Assembly (NCBI GenBank): GCA_902800045.1
Contig: CADCCZ010000005.1
Coordinates: 107,954 to 171,953, forward strand
Source: an uncultured Bacteroidia bacterium
Lineage (GTDB): Bacteria > Bacteroidota > Bacteroidia > Bacteroidales > ML635J-15
DNA length: 64,000 nt
Direction of reading: 5' to 3'
In this document: positions 1-9,938 of the stretch, one piece after another
Layout: each line of letters starts with the position of its first letter
How positions within the stretch are numbered: position 1 is the stretch's first letter
The notes under the pieces: model-generated
Seen by the model: only the letters and a program-made list of their open reading frames with translations
The model's database searches: none
Told to the model about the DNA's origin: nothing
Position numbers and translations under genes: made by a program

Positions 1-47
1 CACAGCAATTTCAACACATTGCACGCAACACCGCAATAGAATATATT

Positions 48-65
48 GTCGCGGCACGCCACGAC
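48..65. repeat. GTCG-type short palindrome
   Basis: Imperfect palindrome gtcgcggcacgccacgac in the leading intergenic region. Near-identical words occur at 20054-20071 and 44739-44756, so it belongs to a dispersed family. The rest of 1-161 is AT-rich spacer with runs of 'tttcaaattttcaaat'; no other gene is visible there. Confidence 0.6.
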
Positions 66-130
66 TCAACACTGGAATTTTCAAATTTTCAAATCTTTCA
101 ATTATTTTCTTTTGGTATTGGAATAAATAT

Positions 131-138
131 TAAATTTG
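131..138 (+). promoter_or_regulatory. Bacteroidetes -7 box before the C69 dipeptidase
   Basis: TAAATTTG matches the Bacteroidetes -7 consensus TAnnTTTG and lies 23 bases before the ATG at 162. Confidence 0.55.
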
Positions 139-161
139 CAGTCAAACTAAAAAACATAGAG

Positions 162-1877
162 ATGAGAAAATTATTCGCATTATTGACTATCGCGCTTATG
201 TTCAGCGCAAGTGCAAGTTTCGCTTGCACAAACTTCATTGTTACCAAGGGCGCATCGAACGACGGTTCGGCTTTCCTCAGCTATGCCGCCGACAGCCACG
301 TACTCTACGGTGAACTCTACTACCGTCCTGCTGCCGACTATCAGCCAGGCACAATGATGAAAATATACAACTGGGATACAGGACAATACCTCGGCGACAT
401 CCCGCAGGTTCTCCATACCTATAATGTAGTTGGAAACGTTAACGAACACCAGCTTGCAATCGGTGAAACCACTTACGGTGGCCGCGAGGAACTCTGGGAA
501 GGCGATGGTATCATCGACTACGGAAGCCTCATTTACCTTGCTTTGCAGCGCGCTAAGAACGCCCGCGAAGCCATAAAGGTTATGACCGAACTTATGAGCA
601 AGTACGGATATGTCAGCGAAGGCGAATCGTTCTCAATCGTTGACAAGGACGAGGCTTGGATTCTCGAAGTTATCGGCAAGGGCAAAGGTCAGAAAGGTGC
701 AGTTTGGGTTGCAAGAATGATTCCCGACGGATATGTTTCGGCTCACGCCAACCAGGCAAGAATCACCACTTTCCCGCAGGCAACAAAGAAGAGCAAGGAT
801 GTCGTTACTTTCAAGAACATCGACAAGCTCCTCACCGACAAGAACATCACTTGCGTTTACTCCGACGATGTTATCACTTTTGCTCGCGAAAAGGGTTACT
901 TCAAGGGCAACGATGCCGATTTCAGCTTCTCCGACACCTACGCACCAGTTGATTTCAGCGGCGCTCGCTTCTGCGAAATCCGCGTATGGGCTTTCTTCAA
1001 CGATGTTGCCGAAGGTATGGACCAGTACTGGGAATACGCAAAGGGCACTAAGATTGAATACGATGCCAACGGCTACGCAACCAACAGAATGCCTCTGTGG
1101 GTAAAGCCTGCTAAGCCTGTAACTCTCGAAACCGTTATGCACAATATGGGCAACCACCTCGAAGGTACCGAACTCGATATGAGCAAGGGAATGGGCGCAG
1201 GTCCTTTCAACTGCCCTTATCGCTGGAGACCAATGACTTGGGAATACAACGGAAAGAACTACATCCACGAAAGAGCAACTGGAACACAGCAGACCGGTTT
1301 CTCGTTTGTAGCACAGTTGCGTGGCAATTTGCCCGATGTACTTGGCGCAATCAACTGGTTTGGCGTTGACGACTGCGCAACAACAGTTTATGTTCCTATG
1401 TACGCATCAATCACCGAAATCCCTTACGCTTACCGCGAAGGCAACGGCTCGATGATGAAATTCAAACCGGATGCAGCTTTCTGGATTTTCAACCTCGTAT
1501 CAAACTTCGCTTACACACGCTACTGCGACATCTATCCTGAAATCGAGACCGTCAGAAGAGACTTGCACAGAAACTTCAAGGACGAGACCGCAAAGATTGA
1601 AGGCGACCTTCGCGAAGAAGCAGCCAACAATCCGCAGAACGTAGCAAAGAAACTTACCGAATATTCGGCTAAGGCTTCGGAAAACACAATGCAAACATGG
1701 CAGAACCTCTTTGCTAGCTTGTTCGTAAAGTATGTTGACGGCAACATCAAGACCGAACGTGAAGTTCCCGAAGGCTACAAGTACTACTCACCGGAAGTTA
1801 AGCAGCCAAAATATGGCAACGACTGGTACAAGCACATTGTCGAGGATGACACAAAACACCTATTGGAAGCAAAATAA
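162..1877 (+). CDS. C69 family dipeptidase, secreted
   Basis: 571-residue peptidase of MEROPS family C69 (dipeptidase A type), an N-terminal nucleophile hydrolase that cleaves dipeptides. Residues 1-21 form a signal peptide ending in Ala. Cys22, in the motif ACTNFIV, becomes the first residue after processing and is the expected catalytic nucleophile. The body carries the family's 'H.NQ.R' segment near residue 197 (SAHANQARI) and a long C-terminal half typical of Bacteroidales members. It is probably exported to the periplasm for peptide scavenging. Its promoter lies at 131. The ornithine aminotransferase gene starts 39 bases downstream on the same strand, so the two may be co-transcribed up to the terminator at 3157. 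Confidence 0.88.
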   Translation: MRKLFALLTIALMFSASASFACTNFIVTKGASNDGSAFLSYAADSHVLYGELYYRPAADYQPGTMMKIYNWDTGQYLGDIPQVLHTYNVVGNVNEHQLAIGETTYGGREELWEGDGIIDYGSLIYLALQRAKNAREAIKVMTELMSKYGYVSEGESFSIVDKDEAWILEVIGKGKGQKGAVWVARMIPDGYVSAHANQARITTFPQATKKSKDVVTFKNIDKLLTDKNITCVYSDDVITFAREKGYFKGNDADFSFSDTYAPVDFSGARFCEIRVWAFFNDVAEGMDQYWEYAKGTKIEYDANGYATNRMPLWVKPAKPVTLETVMHNMGNHLEGTELDMSKGMGAGPFNCPYRWRPMTWEYNGKNYIHERATGTQQTGFSFVAQLRGNLPDVLGAINWFGVDDCATTVYVPMYASITEIPYAYREGNGSMMKFKPDAAFWIFNLVSNFAYTRYCDIYPEIETVRRDLHRNFKDETAKIEGDLREEAANNPQNVAKKLTEYSAKASENTMQTWQNLFASLFVKYVDGNIKTEREVPEGYKYYSPEVKQPKYGNDWYKHIVEDDTKHLLEAK

Positions 1878-1916
1878 ACTTATTAACATAATCAAAATTA
1901 AAAACAAATTAGTAAA

Positions 1917-3137
1917 ATGAAGACTTCAAAAGATTACATCGAACTGGAAGCAAAGTACGGAGCACACAACTATCATCCGCTACCAGTAGTTTTTGCAAAG
2001 GCTAAAGGCGCAAAGGTTTGGGACGTTGAAGGAAAGGAATATTATGATTTTCTTTCTGCATATTCAGCAGTTAACCAGGGTCACTGCCACCCGAAAATCG
2101 TAAAGGCTCTCACCGACCAGGCTCAGAAGCTCACATTGAGTTCTAGAGCATTCTACAACGACTGCCTTGGCGAATGGGAAGAATACGTAACCAAATACTT
2201 CGGATACGACAAGGTTCTCCCGATGAACTCAGGTGCAGAAGCTGACGAAACAGCTCTTAAGCTCGCTCGCCGCTGGGGTACTGTTGTTAAGGGTATTCCA
2301 AACGATGAAACTTTGATAGTATGCTGCGAAGGCAACTTCCACGGACGTACAATCACTATCATCACCATGTCGAACGACCCCGATTCATACGCAAACTACG
2401 GTCCTTTGACTCCTGGTTTCATCCGCATACCTTACAACGATCCTGCTGCTTTGGAAAAGGTACTCGCAGAAAAGGGTGACAAGGTTGCTGGTTTCCTTCT
2501 TGAACCTATCCAGGGCGAAGCTGGTGTTTATGTTCCAGACGAAGGCTACCTCAAGAAATGCTACGACATCTGCAAAAAGTACAACGTATTGTTCATGGCA
2601 GACGAAGTACAGTGCGGTATCGCTCGTACAGGTAAGATGCTTGCTTGCGACCACGAAGGCGTTCGTCCCGACATCCTTATCCTCGGTAAGGCTCTCGGCG
2701 GTGGCGTATTCCCGATTTCGGCAGCATTGGCAGACGATGAAATCATGTTGACAATAAAGCCAGGTGAACACGGATCAACATTCGGTGGCAACCCATTGGC
2801 AACCCGCGTAAGTATCGCTGCTTTGGAAGTTATCAAGGAAGAAAAGTTGACTGAAAGAGCTGAATACCTCGGCAAGATTTTCCGCGAAGAAATCATGAAG
2901 ATTAAATCTCCGATGATTGAAAAGGTTCGTGGTAAAGGTTTGTTGAACGCAGTTATCATTAAGCCTATGAACGGCAAGGAAGCATGGGATGTTTGCTTGA
3001 AGATGGCCGAAAACGGTGTTCTTGCAAAGCCGACACACCAGCACATCATCCGCTTCGCTCCTCCTCTGGTAATCAGCGAAGAAGAATTGCGTGATGCTAT
3101 CGAAAAGATCAAGAAGTCGATACTTTCGTTCTGCTAA
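1917..3137 (+). CDS. rocD: Ornithine--oxo-acid aminotransferase
   Basis: 406-residue class III PLP aminotransferase that transfers the delta-amino group of ornithine to 2-oxoglutarate, giving glutamate semialdehyde. The PLP lysine is about Lys258 ([11 protein letters not shown]). The PLP-binding Asp is near 229 (MADEVQCG), and the cofactor phosphate loop is [12 protein letters not shown] (104-115). The length is normal for bacterial OAT, and the N-terminal [13 protein letters not shown] is the classic OAT opening rather than that of acetylornithine aminotransferase. It follows the C69 dipeptidase, which fits amino-acid catabolism. A strong terminator follows. Confidence 0.92.
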   Translation: MKTSKDYIELEAKYGAHNYHPLPVVFAKAKGAKVWDVEGKEYYDFLSAYSAVNQGHCHPKIVKALTDQAQKLTLSSRAFYNDCLGEWEEYVTKYFGYDKVLPMNSGAEADETALKLARRWGTVVKGIPNDETLIVCCEGNFHGRTITIITMSNDPDSYANYGPLTPGFIRIPYNDPAALEKVLAEKGDKVAGFLLEPIQGEAGVYVPDEGYLKKCYDICKKYNVLFMADEVQCGIARTGKMLACDHEGVRPDILILGKALGGGVFPISAALADDEIMLTIKPGEHGSTFGGNPLATRVSIAALEVIKEEKLTERAEYLGKIFREEIMKIKSPMIEKVRGKGLLNAVIIKPMNGKEAWDVCLKMAENGVLAKPTHQHIIRFAPPLVISEEELRDAIEKIKKSILSFC

Positions 3138-3156
3138 GATTTTTTCAAATCAAAAT

Positions 3157-3188
3157 AAAAGGTCGTTCCGATTGGGACGACCTTTTTT
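3157..3188 (+). terminator. Rho-independent terminator after rocD
   Basis: Hairpin with arms aaaaggtcgttcc and gggacgacctttt around the loop gatt, followed by a T run. It lies between convergent genes and its A/T flanks could also stop transcription from the minus strand. Confidence 0.85.
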
Positions 3189-3237
3189 ATTGAACCACAA
3201 ATAATAAACCTATTACTAGTGCAAAATATCTCAAATA

Positions 3238-5301
3238 TTACTTCACTATGGTCAATGCCTTTCTTACTCCTGCCAATGTCGGCTCGCCGGAGATTTCACT
3301 TCCAACTGCGCCCTTCATCCAAGCCTGCGGAGTAATTGAGCCTTGCAGAAGCATTCTTGTAAGTTCTTCAGAGAACGGCTTGTCGGCCATATAAGTTTCT
3401 ATCTGGTAGTCGATAAGATGTCCTACTGGATAATTTGCCAGGTACAACGGCGAATCAATCATGTGCGAGTAAATTGCAAGTATCGGCGAATCCTTCACAC
3501 CGAAAACTGGTGCATAATACTTGTTCCAAACATCCTTTGCAATGGAAACCACTGCATCGCGGAGTTCCTGAGCATTGGCATCCTGATTTTCGTACATCCA
3601 GCGCCAAGTATATAAATCAACAAGCGAAACACCCATGATTTCGTATGCCGACCAGCAGTTTTCCAATGCCGCCATTGCTTCCTTTTCCTCCGAAGCGTCG
3701 CCCTTTGCCTGTCCAAGCAATTTCAGGTCGCGACCTTGGAACATAAATGCAACAGCCTCGGTAAATGCGGTATTCGGAATGCCCTTCAGCATATAGTAGT
3801 CGATGTCGTAAAGAGTTATTGTCTGTTCTACGCAATGGCCAAGCTCGTGAACAGCAATATTGTAGCCCTTGTAGTCCATACCGCTTTTTGCAATCCTTGT
3901 ACGTAGGTGAGCCACATCGCCCTTCATCTCGCTGCCCCAAGCGTGACCAGCGCCACGAGCTGGGTCAACACTTATTTTCGATGCAATGTAGTTTGCTTTT
4001 TCACGCGACCAGCCCAAATCGTTAAGTATTCGCGGAATATCGCGGCCAAATGCCGACGGATTTGGATAACGCTGACGGGTTATGCGGTCGAGTTCTGCCT
4101 CGTTCATATCATTACGGGCGGTAAATCCATTGTACCAAATGTCGTATGGCTGCAGAGGACGACCAAGACGCTTTGAAACCAACTGACCGACCTGTGCAAT
4201 TTCGGGTGCCGAAATAAAGTCGATGAACAACTTTTCCACTTCATCCTGCGTAAGCTCCATTGTCTCGTCGAAGGCCCTTTCGATGTAGGTCGGATAAACC
4301 GAGTTGAATTTGTCCATTGCCGACAAAGCCTTGAAATTGTACAGAATATGTTCGTAGCGGGTATATGGTTCGGCAGGACTTGAAACCTCTGCCCCATCCT
4401 TGTAAAGCTTGTTGGTACGTGGATTCCACTGGTACTTATCTGAATTGATTACATCCTGCGGAATATCCTGATTTACAATATGCAACATCACATCATAAAT
4501 CATCTGCTGCTTCTCGAGTCCGTGCTCCGAATCGGAATAGTCGGACTTCAGTTCGTCGCGCAGATTCCAGTGGCTGATGAGTTTGATATCCTTTGGGAAC
4601 AAGGTCTGTCCATTGTTATCCACGAGATTTCCCATATAAATGTTGTAACTCGATATGTAGTTGTCGGCATTGGTCATAGCAACATTGGCGGCCTGCTCGT
4701 ATTCGGCCGGTATTCGCGATGTAAACTTGTCGCCCAGACGAGCATACGCCCAATCCTGACGCGTCCACTTGTCACAAAGAGCATTCTTCTCAGCAAGCGA
4801 ATACGATGGGAAATTTAGCACGATATAGAAAGCCATCTTGTTGGCGAACAAATCGTCGGCAATATGAGCCGTGGTTGAATATGCGCCCATAGCCTCATCG
4901 ACAAAATCGACTTCGCCCATATCAAGGTGCAGAGGTTCCATCAACTTGATGGTCATTGTGTTGCCATAGCCGTAAAGGATTTCAAGGTCACGCTCGATTT
5001 TCTTGTAGGTCTCGAAGCGCTTTGCCGAGTCGAGCACAAAGTTGGTCATACAGAAATCGTAGAAGTCGTCGAGCGAACCATCCTGTTCCTGCCACAAGGT
5101 CGCCACCTGTGTTACGCCCTTTTCGATACGGTCGGACTCCTGTCCGTTGCAGAACTCCTTCAAACTACGCACTGTGCGCTCAATGTCGTTCTGTGGAATC
5201 CTAAATTCGGCGACCACTGCGCCATTATCCTTGCTTGAATCCTTGCACGAAACAAATGCAACCATTGCCAAAACAATTAATGGGAAAACTATTCTTTTCA
5301 T
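3238..5301 (-). CDS. Lipoprotein zinc metallopeptidase (HEXXH, gluzincin-like)
   Basis: 687-residue lipoprotein. The signal peptide ends in a lipobox (FVSC), so it is probably anchored in the envelope. A clear zinc-binding motif HELGH lies at about 485-489, with a plausible third ligand Glu near 515 (TEAVAF), the spacing of gluzincin peptidases of clan MA. The C-terminal part (SPLYLANYPVGHLIDYQ) resembles M3/M32-type oligopeptidases, but the long N-terminal half did not match a family I recognise. It is not DPP III (M49), which has HEXXGH. It is likely a peptidase acting on oligopeptides outside the cytoplasm; the substrate is unknown. It is transcribed toward rocD and is separated from the downstream terminator by about 50 bases. 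Confidence 0.7.
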   Translation of the reverse strand: MKRIVFPLIVLAMVAFVSCKDSSKDNGAVVAEFRIPQNDIERTVRSLKEFCNGQESDRIEKGVTQVATLWQEQDGSLDDFYDFCMTNFVLDSAKRFETYKKIERDLEILYGYGNTMTIKLMEPLHLDMGEVDFVDEAMGAYSTTAHIADDLFANKMAFYIVLNFPSYSLAEKNALCDKWTRQDWAYARLGDKFTSRIPAEYEQAANVAMTNADNYISSYNIYMGNLVDNNGQTLFPKDIKLISHWNLRDELKSDYSDSEHGLEKQQMIYDVMLHIVNQDIPQDVINSDKYQWNPRTNKLYKDGAEVSSPAEPYTRYEHILYNFKALSAMDKFNSVYPTYIERAFDETMELTQDEVEKLFIDFISAPEIAQVGQLVSKRLGRPLQPYDIWYNGFTARNDMNEAELDRITRQRYPNPSAFGRDIPRILNDLGWSREKANYIASKISVDPARGAGHAWGSEMKGDVAHLRTRIAKSGMDYKGYNIAVHELGHCVEQTITLYDIDYYMLKGIPNTAFTEAVAFMFQGRDLKLLGQAKGDASEEKEAMAALENCWSAYEIMGVSLVDLYTWRWMYENQDANAQELRDAVVSIAKDVWNKYYAPVFGVKDSPILAIYSHMIDSPLYLANYPVGHLIDYQIETYMADKPFSEELTRMLLQGSITPQAWMKGAVGSEISGEPTLAGVRKALTIVK

Positions 5302-5330
5302 AATCGATACTTTTTATTTTGCTATATTAT

Positions 5331-6653
5331 TTACTTTTTCTTTCGTAAAACTAATTTCGCTCCATTCTGGAATAAAGTCATTGCATTCTTTTTCGGATTA
5401 AATTCAAATTTTGCACCTAACTGGTCGCACTTAAATTTGTCCTTGTCAACTGCTTCAAACGAAAAAGCATCATCTCCAATCTGCCCAATCAATGTGTTTC
5501 CTTCTTTTGTGACAATAAAATCCAAACCAATTTTCTTGGAAACATACACGCCCAAATAAATGTCCAAATCCTCCGAAGCCACATTATAGAATTCTGGTAA
5601 TTCGTAAGGTTTGCCGTAAACTGCGCTTAAAACCGCCTTTTTAATATCTCCGATTTTAAAATTACGCCCGTTAGAAGTCATGGCATACGAAATATTTCCG
5701 TCGTCAAAATGCGAATAAACAGAAACAAAACCATCTATTGCCCCCGTGTGTCCCAAACCAATGTTTTCGCCAAAAGGAATCTCGAACAGCCCGAGACCAT
5801 AGTCGTCCTTAATGGTTTTCATTATTTTGAGACTTTCATCAGTCAGAAGCCTTCCACCAAACAAAGCGTCAGCGAATTTTGTCAAGTCGGTAGGCGTTGA
5901 CACTATTGCACCCGCACCCATCGGAACAGTCCAGTCAGTTTCGTTTTCTACCTTCCAAGAACCCAAGAAGCGGTATGACCTGCATTCGTTGTTGTTCGGG
6001 TTGGTTTTTCCAAAAATATATGTGTCGGTCAGACCAATTGGCTTGACAATGTATTCCTGCAACAAGTCGGAATATGGTTTCGAGAAAGTCTTTTCAAGCA
6101 TGTAGGTCAACAACACATAGTTCGAATTGCTGTAGTCGGACTTGCTGTCGGGTTCAAAATCGCTGCCGCCTTTTTCGATAATCGCCAGCATTTCTTTTTC
6201 TGTCTTTGGCTGTGTACACCAATCCAGATAGTCATCGTCGTGTGTAAAATCGTGTATTCCGCTCCTATGGCTTAGCAAATGCCTTACAGTTATTTTCTGT
6301 GAATTTGCGATTGTAGGAAACCATTTGTCAATAGTTTGGTCAAGGTCTATTTTCTTTTCTTCGACAGCCTTCAAAACCAAAACCGCCGTAAACGATTTCG
6401 AGGCAGAACCGATTCTATATTTGGATTTTTCGGTTGCTTTAACCTTGTTTTCGACATCAGCATAGCCGATTGCTTTTGTGTAGATAATCTCACCGTTCTT
6501 CGCAACGGCAACACTTCCCATAAACTTGTTGTTTTCTTCAAGTTTATCGAAGTAATTGTCCAACTTTGCCCTGTCGAAAAGATTTTGTGCAAATACGCCA
6601 CCACTTAATATTAGAAGTGTAAACGCTATTAATATACGGGTATATTGTTTCAT
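5331..6653 (-). CDS. Serine hydrolase, class C beta-lactamase family
   Basis: 440-residue penicillin-binding-protein-like serine hydrolase (Pfam Beta-lactamase). A signal peptide covers residues 1-22. The catalytic SxxK motif is SASK (83-86), the YxN motif is YSN (174-176), and a KTG-like HTG is at 302-304 (GLGHTGAIDG). All three catalytic boxes are intact. Such proteins in Bacteroidetes are usually esterases, D-aminopeptidases or DD-peptidases rather than drug-resistance enzymes, so no antibiotic role is claimed. The C-terminal ~90 residues form a small beta-rich domain seen in this group. It lies 29 bases upstream of the metallopeptidase gene and may share its transcript. Confidence 0.85.
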   Translation of the reverse strand: MKQYTRILIAFTLLILSGGVFAQNLFDRAKLDNYFDKLEENNKFMGSVAVAKNGEIIYTKAIGYADVENKVKATEKSKYRIGSASKSFTAVLVLKAVEEKKIDLDQTIDKWFPTIANSQKITVRHLLSHRSGIHDFTHDDDYLDWCTQPKTEKEMLAIIEKGGSDFEPDSKSDYSNSNYVLLTYMLEKTFSKPYSDLLQEYIVKPIGLTDTYIFGKTNPNNNECRSYRFLGSWKVENETDWTVPMGAGAIVSTPTDLTKFADALFGGRLLTDESLKIMKTIKDDYGLGLFEIPFGENIGLGHTGAIDGFVSVYSHFDDGNISYAMTSNGRNFKIGDIKKAVLSAVYGKPYELPEFYNVASEDLDIYLGVYVSKKIGLDFIVTKEGNTLIGQIGDDAFSFEAVDKDKFKCDQLGAKFEFNPKKNAMTLFQNGAKLVLRKKK

Positions 6654-6736
6654 AATATATGTTTTTATTAGAGAATCCTATCGTTCTATAAAAAGTTTTC
6701 GGCTGCACTTCCAAGCACAGCCGAAAACCAATATTG

Positions 6737-8761
6737 TTAATACAATGAATTTATCAAATCGTCGTCTGCCAGATTCGGAACAGTGACCTTCATTTCTGGA
6801 TATTCCTCCATAGCACGCTTGATGGCAAACATTGCGCCCTCGTTGCGAGCCCAGCTGCGGCGGCTGATTCCATTGTTGACATCCCACAGAAGCATAAGTT
6901 TCAACCTGCGCTCTGCCTCTGGGCTGCCGTCGAGAACCATACCGAAACCGCCATTGATAACTTCGCCCCAACCAACACCACCGCCGTTGTGGATTGAAAC
7001 CCAGGTTGCACCGCGGAACGAGTCGCCGATTACATTCTGGATTGCCATGTCGGCTGTGAACTTACTGCCATCGTAGATGTTGGAAGTCTCGCGGAACGGA
7101 GAGTCGGTACCCGAAACATCGTGGTGGTCGCGACCAAGTACAACGGGCTGTTTCAGGCGACCGTCGCGGATAGCATCGTTGAATGCCTTTGCAATCTTGA
7201 TACGGCCTTCGGCATCGGCGTAAAGGATACGAGCCTGCGAACCAACGACAAGCTTGTTCTTCTTAGCCTCGCTAATCCAGCGGATATTGTCGCGCATCTG
7301 CTGTGAAATTTCTGCCGGAGCGTCCTTTGCGATGTCTTCCAAAACCTGCATTGCAAGGTTGTCGGTGACTTCCAAATCTTCGGGAAGGCTCGATGTGCAA
7401 ACCCAGCGGAACGGACCGAAACCGTAGTCGAAGCACATCGGTCCCATAATATCCTGAACATACGATGGATAGCGGAAGTCGATGCCATTGGGAGCCATAA
7501 TGTCGGCGCCAGCGCGCGAACTTTCGAGCAGGAAGGCATTTCCGTAGTCGAAGAAGTACATTCCCTTGGCGGTGAGCTTGTTTATTGCATCAACCTGCCT
7601 TCTCAACGAAGCCTGAACTGCCTCCTTGAACTTTTCGGGACTATGAGCCATCATTTCGATTGACTGCTCGTACGAAAGTCCTACTGGATAGTAACCGCCA
7701 GCCCACGGATTGTGAAGCGAAGTCTGGTCGCTGCCGAGGTCAACTTTTATGCCGCGTGCGGCAAGGCGTTCCCACAAGTCAACGACATTGCCAAGATATG
7801 CAATCGAGTGAGCCTGTTTCTTCTTCTGCCATTCGAGAGCAGCATCGATAGCCTTGTCAACATCGTCGATGATTTCGTCAACCCAGCCCTGCTCGAAGCG
7901 CTTGTTGGCAGCCTTGGGGTTGATTTCGGCACAGATGCTTACCACACCTGCAATATTTGCAGCCTTTGGCTGAGCACCGCTCATACCACCCAAGCCAGCA
8001 GTCACAAACAGACGACCTTCGGGACCTTCGCCGTGCTTTGCGATCTTACGGCAAGCATTGAGCACTGTGATGGTTGTTCCGTGAACGATACCCTGCGGAC
8101 CTATATACATATACGAACCGGCAGTCATCTGTCCGTACTGCGAAACGCCCATTGCGTTGAATTTCTCCCAGTGGTCTGGCTTCGAGTAGTTTGGAATTAC
8201 CATACCGTTGGTTACCACAACGCGCGGAGCATCCTTGTGCGACGGATAAAGTCCCATCGGGTGACCCGAATACATAACCAAAGTCTGCTCGTCGGTCATG
8301 TTGGCAAGATACTGCATTGTGAGCAGGTACTGAGCCCAGTTCTGGAAAACAGCGCCGTTGCCACCATAGGTAATAAGTTCGTGCGGATGCTGGGCGACTG
8401 CATAATCCAAATTGTTGGAAATCATAAGCATGATTGCAGCAGCCTGAACACTCTTATGAGGGAACCAGGTTATGTCGCGTGCGAACATCTTGTATTTCGG
8501 ACGGAAACGGTACATGTAGATTCTGCCGTAGGTTTCCAACTCGTTCTTGAATTCTGGAGCGAGAGTCTTGTGGAATTTAGCCGGGAAATAGCGGAGAGCG
8601 TTTCTTATTGCGAGTTTCTTTTCATCGTTTGTAAGAATCTGCTTCCTTATAGGTGCGTGATTTATTTCGGGTTCATACACAGCAGGTTCCGGCAGTGTGT
8701 CGGGAATACCCTGCAATATTAACTTCTGAAATTCTTCCTTTGTAATCATAGCGTTATACAT
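6737..8761 (-). CDS. hutU: Urocanate hydratase
   Basis: 674-residue urocanase, the second step of histidine degradation (urocanate to imidazolonepropionate) with tightly bound NAD+. It has the NAD-binding segment GLGGMSGAQPKAANIAG and the conserved DYGFGPFRWVC block with its active-site cysteine. The length is that of the longer Bacteroidetes/eukaryote-like form. The start could be the ATG at 8761 or the one at 8749 (MITKEEFQ). No other hut gene is in the window, so the rest of the pathway must lie elsewhere or be missing. Confidence 0.93.
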   Translation of the reverse strand: MYNAMITKEEFQKLILQGIPDTLPEPAVYEPEINHAPIRKQILTNDEKKLAIRNALRYFPAKFHKTLAPEFKNELETYGRIYMYRFRPKYKMFARDITWFPHKSVQAAAIMLMISNNLDYAVAQHPHELITYGGNGAVFQNWAQYLLTMQYLANMTDEQTLVMYSGHPMGLYPSHKDAPRVVVTNGMVIPNYSKPDHWEKFNAMGVSQYGQMTAGSYMYIGPQGIVHGTTITVLNACRKIAKHGEGPEGRLFVTAGLGGMSGAQPKAANIAGVVSICAEINPKAANKRFEQGWVDEIIDDVDKAIDAALEWQKKKQAHSIAYLGNVVDLWERLAARGIKVDLGSDQTSLHNPWAGGYYPVGLSYEQSIEMMAHSPEKFKEAVQASLRRQVDAINKLTAKGMYFFDYGNAFLLESSRAGADIMAPNGIDFRYPSYVQDIMGPMCFDYGFGPFRWVCTSSLPEDLEVTDNLAMQVLEDIAKDAPAEISQQMRDNIRWISEAKKNKLVVGSQARILYADAEGRIKIAKAFNDAIRDGRLKQPVVLGRDHHDVSGTDSPFRETSNIYDGSKFTADMAIQNVIGDSFRGATWVSIHNGGGVGWGEVINGGFGMVLDGSPEAERRLKLMLLWDVNNGISRRSWARNEGAMFAIKRAMEEYPEMKVTVPNLADDDLINSLY

Positions 8762-9130
8762 TTAAAAATATGGCTGTAAAATTAGTAAAAAAAGCATTTG
8801 GGGGCGAATTGATTTTTTGTGTTTTTATCAACAAAGGGAGAATGGGAAATGGCATATGGAAAACTGTGTTTTTTCAGCAATTCGCTCCCCGCGGTGTACT
8901 GAGTTTCGCTCCCTGAGCCTGTCGAAGGGCGAAATAAGTAGAATCGTAGGGCAGAAATACGAATATAATTTATTAAATTAATATTTTTATTAAATTATAA
9001 TTTTAAAATATTAAATAAAATTATTCCATACATATTAAACATGTTTTAACATAAATTTAACACTAAAAGATTTGGCAGTTCGGATTTTTTGAAAGACTTT
9101 TGCGGAGTCTAACATTTAAATTTTGTAACT
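8762..9130. other. Intergenic region with a CTTCGACAGG-type repeat
   Basis: About 370 bases without a gene between the divergent hutU and the unknown gene at 9131. The left half holds a 'ttcgctcccc...ttcgctccctgagcctgtcgaagg' stretch. The right half is very AT-rich (long runs of t/a around 8960-9060) and probably contains the promoter of the accessory block. The exact -7 box is unclear (taaattttg at 9117 has one base too many). Confidence 0.6.
8911..8929. repeat. CCCTGAGCCTGTCGAAGGG palindromic repeat
   Basis: 19-base imperfect palindrome of the CTTCGACAGGCTCAG type, a word I know as a dispersed intergenic repeat in several bacterial phyla. It is preceded by a partial tandem 'ttcgctccc' duplication (8881 and 8905). 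Confidence 0.6.
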
Positions 9131-9889
9131 ATGAAAGCATTGATAAAGATTTTAGAAGATTTTGACAAAAACAGAGTAAAAGGCGAAGATTGGTCAAGCA
9201 AAACTATTGAAGAAAAACATAAAGCAATAGCGGAATGGTTTAGACCCTGTGCAGAAAAAATTCTTTGCAAGGGTTATTTCCTTGTTAATGGAGAATACAT
9301 TATTGATTTGGGGGCAATAGAATTGTATTATCATGAGGAGGAAGATGGCGGAATCAAGGATTACATTATGTATCACACAAATGCACATTCTTCAAAATCA
9401 AAAGTTTATAAATTAAACAATAATAGTTTCCCATATTTTAAATTCGGCAGTTTCAATCTGCATCAATCTGGCGTTGATGTGACTTTTGAAAACGAAGAAA
9501 AGAAATACAGAGCATCTTTCTTAATTCGCTCATACAGAGTTTTAAAGACTGAGGACGGTTTATATCCAGAAAATGATAACACAGAATATGACACTCACTC
9601 TACTCATATTTTTGATGACATGTTTTATAGCGGATATGGTAATACAGAAATTGTGTGGATTCCTACAGACAAAAAAAATCGGAAATTAGACGACCCTATA
9701 GAGAGGACAAATGTTGCTTATTATGAAAAACCAGATATAAAAGATAATAAAATATATGGTTCAAATGATCCGAATGATATCATAACTGAAAATGATTATA
9801 ATTTGGATAATAAAAAGTATATTAAAATTAAAGATAAGTTCTATAAACGAGATATGAGAAAATGGCAATTTAAACTAAAAGAAAAATAA
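9131..9889 (+). CDS. Unknown 252-residue protein
   Basis: I do not recognise the family. It is cytoplasmic by appearance: no signal peptide, no membrane segment. It is rich in Lys, Asp, Glu, Asn and Tyr, with many AT-ending codons. The first half has a compact core (IDLGAIELYYHEEEDGG, near 55-72) and a beta-rich middle (FKFGSFNLHQSGVDV). The C-terminal third is charged and low in complexity. It opens an AT-rich run of four same-strand genes (9131-12406) whose base use differs from the surrounding core genes, suggesting an acquired block. Confidence 0.65.
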   Translation: MKALIKILEDFDKNRVKGEDWSSKTIEEKHKAIAEWFRPCAEKILCKGYFLVNGEYIIDLGAIELYYHEEEDGGIKDYIMYHTNAHSSKSKVYKLNNNSFPYFKFGSFNLHQSGVDVTFENEEKKYRASFLIRSYRVLKTEDGLYPENDNTEYDTHSTHIFDDMFYSGYGNTEIVWIPTDKKNRKLDDPIERTNVAYYEKPDIKDNKIYGSNDPNDIITENDYNLDNKKYIKIKDKFYKRDMRKWQFKLKEK

Positions 9890-9938
9890 TGTTACTATCA
9901 CCGACAACAATATCCAGTAACGACTAATCAAAAATCAC

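Noticed and set aside
5331..6653. Antibiotic-resistance beta-lactamase
   Set aside because: The SxxK/YxN/HTG motifs mark only the broad serine-hydrolase family; nothing points to resistance.
7712..8722. 336-residue open frame opposite hutU
   Set aside because: It is an antisense shadow of urocanase: no family features, full overlap with a well-supported gene, and produced by the codon pattern of the true frame.
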